A model generated the notes under the pieces. That model was not told the DNA's origin and did not search any database. It worked only from the letters and a program-made list of their open reading frames with translations. From positions 62,001-126,000 of the forward strand of contig JASJFT010000018.1 of NCBI GenBank assembly GCA_030770425.1: a stretch of DNA of 64,000 nucleotides, in the 5' to 3' direction. Each line of letters starts with the position of its first letter. The stretch's first letter is position 1. The stretch comes from Darksidea phi (Eukaryota; Ascomycota; Dothideomycetes; Pleosporales; Lentitheciaceae). Below, in pieces: positions 11,602 to 21,798 of the stretch. A program made the position numbers and the translations under genes.

Positions 11602-12489
11602 TGCAACTGGTTGTGAGGGAGGAGGGTTCAGTATGTATTGAAGACCTATGAATGAACCGAGTGATTGAGCTTTCTACTACATACTCGAACCCATGGGGAC
11701 GGGGATAGTATCACTTTTTCCAAGCTGTGACGCAAACGCTACTGCATATTAGCGTTCTTTCGTAGTATTTCTTTCACTTCCGTTTCGTCTTTACCTAATC
11801 TAAGCGCTTTGCTTCTCGAAGACCTCTACTCTCTCATCTACACTCCTTTCCCGTGGCCCTTACGCACTCCCAAAAGCTTTTTATAGTTGCCAATATCACT
11901 TTGCCTCAACCAGGGCAGCTGAACTAACCCACCCATCAACGCGCTTGGTATGGTGCCATCCAAAGCTACGACGCAATCTGTACAGTATGTAAATATAAGG
12001 GAGCGCTTTAATGATCAAGCTCAGCATAGGCACGCAAAGCTCGCGAGAGGAGAGGTGCATGGTCTATGGAAGGAGTTAAGGCGAGTGTGCTTGCTCATGC
12101 CATTTTCGTTTTTTGAGAACTTAATTTATATCACTATAACACTGGAGATAAACATGTGCAAGAGCAACAAGGGCGAGAGCCAGAGACACAATGCTATTAT
12201 GCCCGAATACAAACGCTCATGTGATGAACCGATACCGATAGTCGGTCATGTCGGTGCGTCTGCGCCGTTCGCTGTTATAGCCAGCTAAAGCGCTATCAAA
12301 CGTGCTTCCGATAGGTATATCGTTGCATCGTGGGATTCTTCATTTCTCCGAAAGAGATCTCCAAACCTTTCTCTCCAGTTCACATTCGGAGCTACGAGAT
12401 TGCCTCGTTGTTGATGCGTGCATTCGCCTCCGGCATATGGCGATAACACCTGATATCATCGCAGACAATTTTTATGCTGTGGGCGGTAG
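11602..12489. other. Intergenic, no gene recognised
   Basis: 3' flank of the P450 gene, then a stretch with one 112-codon frame (11950-12288) that resembles nothing known to me. Confidence 0.45.
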
Positions 12490-12655
12490 TGTGAATGTGC
12501 TAACTTATCGCTACCGCTGTTGGGGTCTCCCAACACTCTACGGCTTAGTGATATATGCCATCGCTCGTCGCCTATTAATATTCGAAATATTACCTCGTCG
12601 ATCTCTTACAATTAATTGTACTATATATAGCTCTATTACTATTTATAAAGCATAG
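12490..12655 (+). repeat. Dispersed repeat B, copy 1 (5' part)
   Basis: Shares with 57430-57560 the order GTGCTAAC..., ATCGCTACYGCTGTTGG, a TCTCCCAAC run, and ATTGCTCGTCGCC followed by TTCGAAAYATYACCTC. It is AT-enriched relative to the 57.4-kb copy, as expected for RIP decay. No coding capacity is evident. Confidence 0.55.
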
Positions 12656-12868
12656 CTATCGTACCTAACTTTCAACTATGCAAACACCTACATCTTAGAG
12701 CTGGTCCACCTACCCTAGGAATATTGCCCCTCAACGCACACCACACTAGCAGCGGCTTACTAAGTATCTCTGCTTAAAGCCAAGAGAGCAAACAATAGTA
12801 TATATCTTAGGTATGGATACCTTGATATTTTAGTTTTCATATCCATCTTGCTTAGCGTTACGTCTACC
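12656..12868. other. AT-rich decayed sequence
   Basis: TA-rich sequence continuing from repeat B. No feature recognised. Confidence 0.4.
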
Positions 12869-13752
12869 TCATATTTCTCTACAAGGGCGCAAATTTAGAG
12901 CGGCGTGAAATGAACAAAAGTTTGATGAACACGACAGAATCCGGATAGAAATCACCAAATAAACAACAAAGAGTAATCTTACCCAAAAGATTGAATTTCG
13001 CGATGGACTAGCTGAGTGCTTCAACGTGTAGAAACCCCAATATCTAAGCATAAAACGACCGGACACCCCGAAAAAAAGCACAAGAAGGTCTGGCTTATAG
13101 CGGTCTGATGAGTTTGTAGGCAAGGACGACAAGAGCGTTGGCAATTGCATGTCTGTCGAAGACGAACAGACAATAGCCCAAGTTTCCGGAGTCGGTGCGC
13201 CTAACGAAGTGGACCGCACTCCATCCGCGCAGGATTGCTTGAGCCTCTCCTCTATTGCGGTCTCCCCCAAGCGAAGTTTCTCATCGGAGACGTCATCAAG
13301 CAGCACGGTCTCCGAGAGAATGTTCAGTCGCACCAATGACGCGAATGTACACGTCCCCCACGGATCCGCATCGGACAGCTAGGCGCCGACTATGCGTAGT
13401 AGCACTATGCGGATGGCACGATGCTGTGCAGACCGGACACGCCGCGTTATCTCGCATATGCTCATGCCATACTCGAAGCTGACTACGTTCAATGCAAAAG
13501 GGAGCGAGCAGTCTCCATGTACGTCTGACGGCAAAGGCATAGAGGTTAGAAACCATCGGGAGCAAAATCTGGACGACGCCACGTCTGGCCGTCAGATGAT
13601 ATGCAACTGTGGCATTGGGTGCCAGCTTGCCAATCCATGTCGAAGCGCTTCCCCCCCAGAACGTGACCGTATATCCGATTGCAGAGTTTGGGAGGCAGGC
13701 GTAGTAGTAAACTCTGAGCGTTACGGTCTGTACTGTTCACGTTAGTTTGCAT
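12869..13752 (-). pseudogene. Broken member of an LPPxLxNRIY (F-box-like, DUF7730-type) family
   Basis: Reading from an ATG at 13752, the minus strand gives LLLRLPPKLCNRIYGHVLGG, which matches the LLxLPPELRNRIYxxVLG motif of a large family of small proteins expanded in Dothideomycetes. About 60 codons later the family's second block appears in another frame (LPFALNVVSFEYG, then AQHRAIR). Between them lies QTYMETA in a third frame, plus a possible intron end (branch CTAAC, acceptor CAG). A run of seven G lies just after the first motif (about 13654-13660). The frames cannot be joined cleanly, so I call it a pseudogene. The downstream part to 12869 is open but unrecognised. The family's function is unknown. 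Confidence 0.45.
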
Positions 13753-14192
13753 GTGTATCAATACTAGGCTTTGACCTCCGCTTAGATTTCCTCGTAACGA
13801 CCATGGGGTTTGGCGTCCAGTATGCCGTTGTCAAGTAATCGAACCGTAGTTGCACCATTTGAGGTCACGATATTGGTTCTAGACTAACCAGCAGCGCCTG
13901 TTCCATTTTTTCTTTCCATCGTCACAATGTCTGTCGCTTGCATCATCGCGATGTGAAGACTTTTCTTGTTCATCATGGCCATGTCTTTTCCTTTCGTCAC
14001 CAGTGTTGCGAAGGGAAGCAGGACGTTGAGGGGTAAGGCAGGTCGTAGTTGTTTATGTTGTGCAGTGCAGCTCTCTCGAAGGCTTATCAGTACATTGCTA
14101 AGTCTTAATGGCTAAATATGTGCCTGGGGCCAATCTAGTACGTGAAGGAAGGTATGTAAAGTATGTGGAGGAACAAATCTTTGGGGCGGGGT
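13753..14192. other. Intergenic
   Basis: 3' flank of the F-box gene (-) and upstream of the relic. Nothing recognised. Confidence 0.45.
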
Positions 14193-15603
14193 TCACAAGT
14201 CGTTTTCGTTCATAGCATTATCCGGCAACCCGGCTATAGTGCTCGTTATCTGCTGAATCATCTGTCTGTGTCCTTTCCATCTCCTCAATATATCCCGCTC
14301 CCTCGCCATCTTCTCGTCAGACCACATCATAAGATTTGAACCGTCTTCGTCTTCGTCTTCATTTTCGAAATTGAGGCGCGCGAAAGACGGCACAGGCATC
14401 CCAAGAAGATGCTCCTGCCACGTCTTGAACGTGCTGTCCAAGTCAAGCATCTCATTCTGCATCTCCGTCCTCATCTGCTCGATTTGCTGCAACTCACGAT
14501 GTTCGCGGTCACTCATAGTAGCTTCGCGGCGGAGGAGCATAATCGTTTGCACAGCGGCTTCCTCGTATGCTACCATCACTGTAGCGTCCCTGTAGTCATA
14601 GGTTGAGGGGGCTCCGAAGAGCGGGAGCATGTTATCAATTTCACATTTCAACGCTCGGCCAACTGCGTTGTCGAGGTCGAGGTTGGCTCTCAAACGCTGC
14701 CTTCTCATCGACCGTAGGCAGTCTTCACGGTGGCCGTGGGTATAATTGGAATCCACAGTCTGCATAAATCAGGTCAAAATTGAATGTGTACATCAATTTA
14801 CTTACGTCTGCCATTAGCTTGTTCAGAGCCCTTTCCTCTTTGAAGAAGTTCCAAAGCATTACCTTCCAGTCCGTGACCCGGATCCAGATGCGGCCGTTAT
14901 CTTCCAGGAGCTCCAAATCGAATGGTTGGACTGGCTTGTCCTGGAAGCGAAGTTCCAGGGCTGCGTCGCCCACCTTCAAGCACCAGGTCATCTGGCCAAA
15001 GGCCTGGTAAGAGGAATGCACGTCTAGACAATCGAGTGCATGATCCCACCAGGGGTTATCTGGATCAATCTGGCCTCCGATCTCCTCTAAGTTATCCAAC
15101 CAGGCCTGCTCAACACGGAAAGTGGCTCCTTGCGGGTCCCACTTTGCCTGTCCCTCCTCACGCACGTCTAGGCAGTCAAACCGAGCTCGGACAAGGGCGA
15201 AGTTCCAATACTCTCTTTGGCTGATACTGCAAAATAACGGGGTCGACGTTCGGTGGCCAAGATAACCGACCAACTCTGTCCGGATTATGTGGTTGTAGAA
15301 GACGTGGGTGTCGATGACATCACGGTAGCTCTTGCTGAGGCGGCGGAGGTCGAGCAGATCGGCAGCAGCGACGTTCGTGAAAATGCTGAGGAGGAGCTCG
15401 GGCGGAAGGTCAGCCAGCGGGGAAGACGATGGCTGCTGGCTTGTTCCGAGAAGAGCGGTATCAGCGTCTTCGTGGGTAGGGCGCTGCGGTGGCGTGGAGA
15501 AAAGGATGCGCCCTTGTCGTTTGGTGGGAGATACGATGACGTCGTTGTCTGAGACCGAGTCAGGCACGTCGCGGACAACAGGATGGTCGCATGGGTTAGC
15601 CAT
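14193..15603 (-). CDS. F-box domain protein
   Basis: 454 aa from two exons (15603-14806, 14759-14193) joined by a 46-nt GTAAGT...CAG intron at LMAD/TVDS. An F-box-like segment at about residues 62-105 (LADLPPELLLSIFTNVAAADLLDLRRLSKSYRDVI) would bind Skp1 in an SCF ubiquitin ligase. The rest carries no LRR, WD or Kelch repeats, so the substrate is unknown. The C-terminal half is helical and charged, with an EDEDEDG stretch. ATG 15603 is used because the open frame above it has no ATG. The N-terminal 60 residues are low-complexity and probably disordered. It is intact and not obviously linked to its neighbours. Confidence 0.8.
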
Positions 15604-15987
15604 GGCCAAATCAATGCCTAGGGGGATAGCACACCTGGAGGGGGATGGAAAAGCGGGAGAGCGACGCTGTAATACTGACAAGCGCCGCCCGCTGTTTCAA
15701 ATCTCGGCTACGTGCCCAATCAAACGGGGTCACGTGACTTTCCCCGTCAATATACGGAGTAGTTTTGCAAGAGGAGATGAGGCCTTTTATAGTTATTGAC
15801 CTCTAGCTACACACATACGACCTGCGTGCACACACCTGCTCTAGCGGATTGTAAAAGAGCATGCGGCTGAGCGAGCCCGTCTCCATCACCCAGAGAACCC
15901 ACGAACATCGATTGCAGCTACGCCCCCCACAATCTCCTATATTCCAAATTTTTCAACCGTTCATAGTATTGAAATGATTCACTTGTG
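15604..15987. other. Intergenic F-box promoter / surface protein 3' end
   Basis: Promoter side of the F-box gene and downstream flank of the surface protein gene. Nothing further recognised. Confidence 0.4.
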
Positions 15988-16829
15988 CTACTTGTTCACA
16001 GCCTGAGACTTTGGTTCAACCGTATCCCCTTGAAGTTCAGCTGCGGGCATATGAAGGCTATTCTGGCCCATCTCCTGAGATCCAGCTTGATGCGTATAGA
16101 TCTCCTTTACGTCTCTTGATGGCAACTCTGCAACCGGGGCGCCCGCCTTCTCTTGTGGGTCATGCGGAGCACCCGACATCTCGTGCCGGGCTCCAGCTTG
16201 GTGCTGTCGATGCTTCCTGTTGCGACGGACGGACCAAAAGACTAGTCCAGCTACTAGAGCTAGCCCACACACGCCACCCACCACCCCTCCAACAATGGCA
16301 CCCGTATTATTCCTATGTAGAGGCTGTGACGATGAAGTGTCTGTCGGGCTAGATGTGCTAGAGGACGTCAATGCGGTAGAGGACGTCAATGCGGTAGAGG
16401 AGAGCGACGACGTTTCGGAGGGCGGGGTGCAGAAATCTATGCTGTAGTAGATCCATGAAGTATTGTAGCACTTTGCGATGCGCGGGAATTCAAGCTGGGC
16501 ACCGGAGCAGGGCTGGTCGGCCTGTTCATCCTCCGCATAGAGGGTCACTTGGATAGTCAATATTAAAGCAATTGTGACAGCTTAAGGTGCGGCTTACCAC
16601 TACAGCCAGGGTCTAAATCTACAATCTGGAAACTCCCATATGCGCCTTTTGTGTCGAGTGGTGTACAAGTACCATTAGGGTAGCCGTTTGGGCCAGGGAT
16701 ATTATTAAGTGACTCCTTGCACTTGTTGTCTGAGAAAGTTGCAATATTTGAGCAGAGCGCGGGGAGGACGAAGAGAGAGCAAGAAAAGAGGCTAAGAAGG
16801 GTGTTTTTGCTAGCTATTCTCGTCACCAT
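15988..16829 (-). CDS. Secretory single-pass membrane protein with Ser/Thr stalk
   Basis: 263 aa, two exons (16829-16598, 16547-15988) around a 50-nt intron. ATG 16829 gives a good signal peptide (MVTRIASKNTLLSLFSCSLF..., cleavage near ALCS). A small ectodomain with six or so cysteines (NKCKES, GTCTPLD, DPGCS, DQPCSGAQ, AKCYNTS, DFCTPP) follows. Then comes a Ser/Thr-rich, probably O-mannosylated stalk with an internal repeat (SSTALTSSTALTSS), a glycine-rich TM helix (GAIVGGVVGGVCGLALVAGLVFW), a basic stop-transfer RRNRKHRQ and a cytosolic tail of about 80 residues. The layout recalls Mid2/Wsc-like wall sensors but no WSC domain is present. Function unknown. Confidence 0.75.
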
Positions 16830-17327
16830 CCTGACTTGGATGGGCTGGAGGGTCGCTAGGGTGGGTCGAATGGAAAGTCGCAGGCAAAAGTTCTGTTGTA
16901 CAGATATAGGGATAAATAGGGCCCTCACTAACCCACGGCTCCTCTCGATAACCTAGTGACACGACCGGAGAGTGACCGGAGAGGGTGGCATGATCCGAAA
17001 AACAAATTGTAGGTCCTGCCAACTTTATGGGGGAGCCTCGGCTAATATGAAAAGGAGGCGCCCACAAAAGATCGAGCGAGTGGGGCAGCTGACTTTTATC
17101 TAGTTAAAAAGTGGGGAAATTCGGTATCCGGGCAGCCCATTTTATGTGCAATGCGGCGATCATTAGCGACTCGGAACACCAAGCAACGCCCAATAATTAT
17201 TGTTGTTAGCTGGTAGTACAAAAGTAGTAATCCTTACACTTTTAAAAACTGCCCATATCTTGCGAGACCTATCGTGACCCATCGCGTGTTCGCCGGATTA
17301 CTATGGTGTGTGATGGGGCCCAAACCG
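16830..17327. other. Intergenic upstream of surface protein
   Basis: Promoter side of the surface protein gene, ending at the TA where the truncated transposon begins. Confidence 0.4.
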
Positions 17328-17670
17328 TAACGTGTTCCACAAGTGAGTCGCGCACCCCACCAACTTTTCGCGACGCGTTACCTACCAATAACAATGGCTC
17401 AACCAACTACTATTCGATTGGCCTATAACGAAGCAGATATCTCCCTAGCCATCTCAGCTATCAATCAGAATCAGATCCAGAGCGTTAGGCACGCTGCAGC
17501 GACGTTTAACGTTCCTGAAAGTACGCTTCGCGACCGACGTACTGAAAAGCCTACTTAACGCGATTACTAGCCTAAATCAAAGAAGCTTTCTAAGCTAGAA
17601 GAGGAGGTAATTATTAGATATATACTTAACCTAGATTTATAAGAATTTACGCGCTCTTTAGCTACTATAA
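17328..17670 (+). mobile_element. Truncated Fot1/pogo-like DNA transposon (5' end only)
   Basis: Begins at a TA (17328-17329) with ACGTGTTCC... and the CACCCCACCAACTTTTCGCGACGCGTTACCTA stretch seen inside the inverted terminus of the 61.8-63.6 kb element. An ATG at 17394 then opens MAQPTTIRLAYNEADISLAI, nearly identical to the start of that element's transposase, including the psq-type helix-turn-helix (QSVRHAAATFNVPESTLRDRR). The frame stops after 54 codons. Homology can be followed at DNA level (AAGCTTTCTAAGCTAGAAGAGGAGG) to about 17670 with many C-to-T and G-to-A changes. The DDE domain and the second terminus are absent. Confidence 0.8.
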
Positions 17671-17722
17671 AATCACCCAATCTTTCGTAAACGAGAATTG
17701 GAAAGCGGAGCGAGTTATTATA

Positions 17723-17950
17723 GGCCTAATACTAAGTCTAATACTAAGTTTGATATCAGCCAGCTACTTAGCTCGATATTAGCTAGCTACTAAGCTAGTT
17801 ACTAAGCTTGATATCAGCTAGCTATTAAGCTTGATATCAGCCAGCTATTGAGCTTGATATCAGCTAGTTACTGAGCCTGATACTGAGCTTGATATCAGCC
17901 AGCCACTGAGCTCGATATCAGCCAGCTACTGAGCTAGCTACTGAGCTCAT
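17723..17950. repeat. Minisatellite, about 23-bp unit
   Basis: Imperfect tandem array built on TGAGCTTGATATCAGCCAGC-type units (about 21-24 bp). There are around nine copies, plus partial units where GATATC is missing. Copy differences are mostly C/T and G/A. It sits between the truncated transposon and the beta-galactosidase promoter. Confidence 0.8.
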
Positions 17951-18256
17951 AGTCCGCATGTCGGGGAAGTTTGCAATAACGCTCCTACCACAGAGAATTA
18001 ACAGCGCATCGGTCGCTGCTCGTCCGAGACACGTTAGACAATTAATTTTCCCGGTTCTTGGGGCCTCGGCTATTTCCGCATTGCAATTTGGCCCCGCAGT
18101 CCAAGCGATATCGCGTCATCCGTGATAGCTGCTACCTGCGTCGTAATATAGACCGAAGCTTTGATCCGCGGCTTGGAACGTTGAAAAGCGTCATATCCGA
18201 CGCCATGGAGCTTGCGACCATCGACTTCGCGCTCTGCCCTTTCGACCGCTGCGACG
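17951..18256 (+). promoter_or_regulatory. Upstream region of beta-galactosidase
   Basis: About 300 bp between the minisatellite and the start codon. It should hold the promoter. No specific site is asserted. Confidence 0.35.
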
Positions 18257-21200
18257 ATGCGACCTTTTCGATACGTACAGTGGTTGACGCTTTTAAGCCT
18301 CCCCTTCTCCATTCCAGGGACGCATGCCCAGAGCAGCTCGTCGAGTCAATGGCCGCTTCACGACAATGGCTTGAATGAAGTTGTGCAATGGGATCATTAC
18401 AACTTCAAGATCAACGGCAGGAGGCTATTTGTCTTCTCTGGGGAGATCCATTATTGGAGGATACCGGTACCTGACGTTTGGGATGACCTCCTTGAGAAGG
18501 TCAAAGCAGCCGGCTTTACAGCATGTAAGCAGCTTCCGTGTTTGCGCGAAATCATCTAACAGTAGCCTCGTAGTTGCCTTCTATGGTAACTGGGCGTGGC
18601 ATAGCGCGAACAATCAGACGTTGGACTTTAGGACCGGCGCCCACAACTTCGAGCGGCTTCTCAAAACTGCGAAACGGGTCGGACTCTACGTTATCGTTCG
18701 ACCTGGTCCATACGTCAATGCAGAAGCGAATGCTGGCGGATTTCCTCTGTGGTTGACAACAGGCGCTTACGGCGGACTCCGAGACGATGACCCGCGATAT
18801 ACTGCAGCATGGGAGCCGTACTTCTCCGAATACTCTGCTATTACCAGCAAGCATCTCGTCACAAACGGAGGCAACGCTTTTGTATACCAGATCGAGAATG
18901 AGTATGGCCAACAGTGGAAAGACAGGACAAAGAAGATACCAGATGAGCCCTCAGGTCGATACATGGCTGCTCTCCAAACGTCCGCACGCGCTAATGGTAT
19001 TGATATACCACTCATTCATAATGATCCGAATATGAATTCAAAAAGCTGGTCGCAAGACTACGCCCCGAATGCTACGGGCAATGTCGATATTGCAGGGCTG
19101 GACAGCTATCCGTCTTGCTGGAGCTGTAATCTGGAGGAATGTACAACTACCAACGGAAAGTACGTTGCATATCAAGTCATCAACTACTACGATCACTTCC
19201 TTGTGACCTCACCCACACAACCTAGCTTCTTTCCTGAATTCCAAGGCGGTTCTTACAATCCCTGGGGCGGTCCTGAAGGAGGATGTCCTGGAGATATCGG
19301 GGCCGATTTTGCCAATTTATTCTATCGCAACCTCATCTCTCAGCGCGTTACTGCGGTCAGCCTCTACATGATCTTCGGTGGTACCAACTGGGGAGCATTC
19401 GGAGCTCCCGTAGTTGCAACCAGCTACGATTATTCTAGCCCGATTAGCGAAAGCCGAAAGATCGATGGCAAGTATTATGAAACCAAGAACCTGGCCTTGT
19501 TCACCCGCGTGGCAAAAGATCTTACCGTAACGGACCGAGTGGGGAACAGCACCTTTTATTCTACAAATTCGGCGGTGACGGCAAGTGAACTCCGCAACCC
19601 GGACACGAATGCTGCCTTTTATATCACAGCACACTCATATTCACCCTCTTTGACGAGAGAGTCTTTCAAACTACATATCAGCACCTCAATCGGCAATCTG
19701 ACCATTCCACAGCGGAGCGATTCCATCATATTGAACGGCCATCAATCTAAGATTTTAGTTACGGACTTTAGCATGGGAAATCAGACTCTGACGTATTCCA
19801 CGGCAGAAGTCTTGACCTACGCACACATTGATGGAAATCCTATATTGGTACTATGGAGCGGGACGGGAGAGTCCGCGGAGTTCCATGTCAAAGGTGCCCA
19901 CAGCGGCATGGTGCGCAGTGGAGATGGCTCGAACGCCATCTTTCACAAGGATAGCCACGGAGTCACCGCTTCCATCTTAACGGTTACCGGTATGGCTGTT
20001 CTTGAATTTGATAATAAGGTCAAAGTCATCGTCGCTGACAAGCCAACCGCCTACTTACTGTGGGCACCAAACTTGTCCGATAGCCCCTTTGCGCCTGTGG
20101 ACCACTCAATTCTAGTCCAAGGACCATATTTGGTTCGCAACGCGGCCGCTGATGGTAGGACCTTATCGCTCACAGGTGATGTTGATAAGAACACCGTGGT
20201 TGAGGTCTTCGCCTCAACCGACTTCCACTCACTCACATGGAACGGCAAGGCAGTAAGCATCACAAGGACACCATACGGTAGCATGAAAGCAAGCGTCCCT
20301 GCTTTCAACAGAACCATATCTCTTCCGGATCTCGATTCCTGGAAGGTACACGATAGCCTTCCCGAACGTCTGGAAAGCTACGATGACTCCAGTGACGCGT
20401 GGGTCGAAGCAACCCACGAGACGACCCCGAATCCAACGAAGCCCGGCACACTTCCCATCTTGTACGTTGATGACTATGGCTTCCACAACAGCTTTCATCT
20501 GTTCCGTGGCTACTTCGAAGGCTCTGCAACAGCTGTCAAACTTTCTGTGCAGGGCGGGCTTGCGTTTGGATTCAGTGTGTTCGTAAATGGTGACTACATC
20601 GGTTCGTATCTGGGTAATTCAAATGTCGGCGTAGGGAACCTGACGCTCCCGCTCACCAACGCAACGCTACATGCGAATGGTACGAACATCTTACTCGTCG
20701 CGCAGGACAACACAGGGCACGATCTTCGCGCCGCGGTTGTGCAACCACGTGGTATACTCAGTGCAAGCCTTGAAGGTGGCGCTATCTTCACAAAATGGAA
20801 GATTGCGGGCGAGGTTAATGGTGAAAGGACACAGATCGATGCTGTCAGAGGCCCCTTGAGCGAAGGCGGTCTGACAGCGGAGCGGCTCGGCTGGCACCTC
20901 CCTGACTTCGACGACTCGGCTTGGAACTCTAGCTCCCCGTCAACGGGCTTCGTCGGTGCCGGCATCTCATTCTATCGCACGGTGGTTCCGCTCGACATTC
21001 CCCCTGGTGTTGATGCATCGTTCTCTTTCGTCCTCAGTGCACTTGCTTCGCAAAAACTCCGTGTGCAGCTCTTCGTCAACGGTTACCAATATGCGCGCTT
21101 CAACCCATGGGTCGGGAACGAGAAGCGATTCCCCGTGCCACCGGGTGTGCTCAACTATGCGGGCAATAATACGATTGGGCTTAGTGTTTGGTCACAGGCA

Positions 21201-21326
21201 GAGGAAGAAGCTAAGATACATGTGAGCTTGCAGACGGAATATGTAGTAGAGAGTGGGTGGAGCTCTAGGTTTGATTCGGAGGATTTGAGACCGGGATGGA
21301 CAACGGAGAGGTTAAATTATGTATAG
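18257..21326 (+). CDS. Secreted GH35 beta-galactosidase
   Basis: Extracellular exo-beta-galactosidase acting on lactose and galactan side chains of plant or lichen polysaccharides. Two exons: 18257-18524 and 18574-21326 (3021 nt, 1006 aa), the usual length of Aspergillus LacA-type enzymes. The ATG at 18257 gives a signal peptide (residues 1-25, ending GTHAQ). The GH35 TIM barrel shows [11 protein letters not shown], the acid/base Glu in QIENEYG (about residue 199) and the nucleophile Glu in FFPEFQGG (about residue 311). It also has [10 protein letters not shown]. The C-terminal jelly-roll domains contain many N-glycosylation sequons. ATG 18257 is preferred over an in-frame upstream start (18212) because it begins the signal peptide. 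The gene looks intact and likely carbon-regulated, though no CreA-type site was verified. Confidence 0.95.
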
Positions 21327-21798
21327 GACATTAGTGCTCGCGGAATTTTCAATTCCAATTTCACTTAAAAAAGCTGCTTCTATGAAGGTAATTTGCAAGG
21401 GGTGCCAAAAAAGCAGAAAAGCGGCGAATAGGACCAAGTAACCTATGATAACATGTCTAATTTATTTGGATTAAGGGGTAAAGTCCCCTATCAGAAAGGC
21501 ACTCAATCTGGTCCGTGTCTTGCAACGTTCTCTTTTACGGTTATAAAAAAACAATATTATATTAATTAGACATAAAACTAGCCTCTATCTAGCCTGCAGC
21601 AAACTATCTCATTGAAAATCTTCTAAGTACCAACCGGGAAACGCCATCAACTGCTCCACTATTGCTTACTATACGGAAGTGTGTGCGAGCTGCCTTTCGC
21701 ATTGCACGATTTGCGCTAGCGACATTACTGTTGGTAAACAGGACAACAGCGTTGGCGATTAGTATTATCAATACCTAGTAGTTACAAACTTCTTCCAG
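21327..21798. other. Convergent intergenic, AT-rich
   Basis: 3' flanks of beta-galactosidase (+) and the membrane protein (-). AT-rich, no gene recognised. Confidence 0.45.

Noticed and set aside
16011..16447. Plus-strand frames opposite the surface protein
   Set aside because: Mirror of the Ser/Thr-rich repeat and TM; no independent evidence.
17394..17558. 54-codon frame as a separate small gene
   Set aside because: It is the start of a truncated transposase, matching 63531 downwards.
17723..17950. Minisatellite as a CRISPR array
   Set aside because: Units are contiguous with no spacers, and the genome is fungal.
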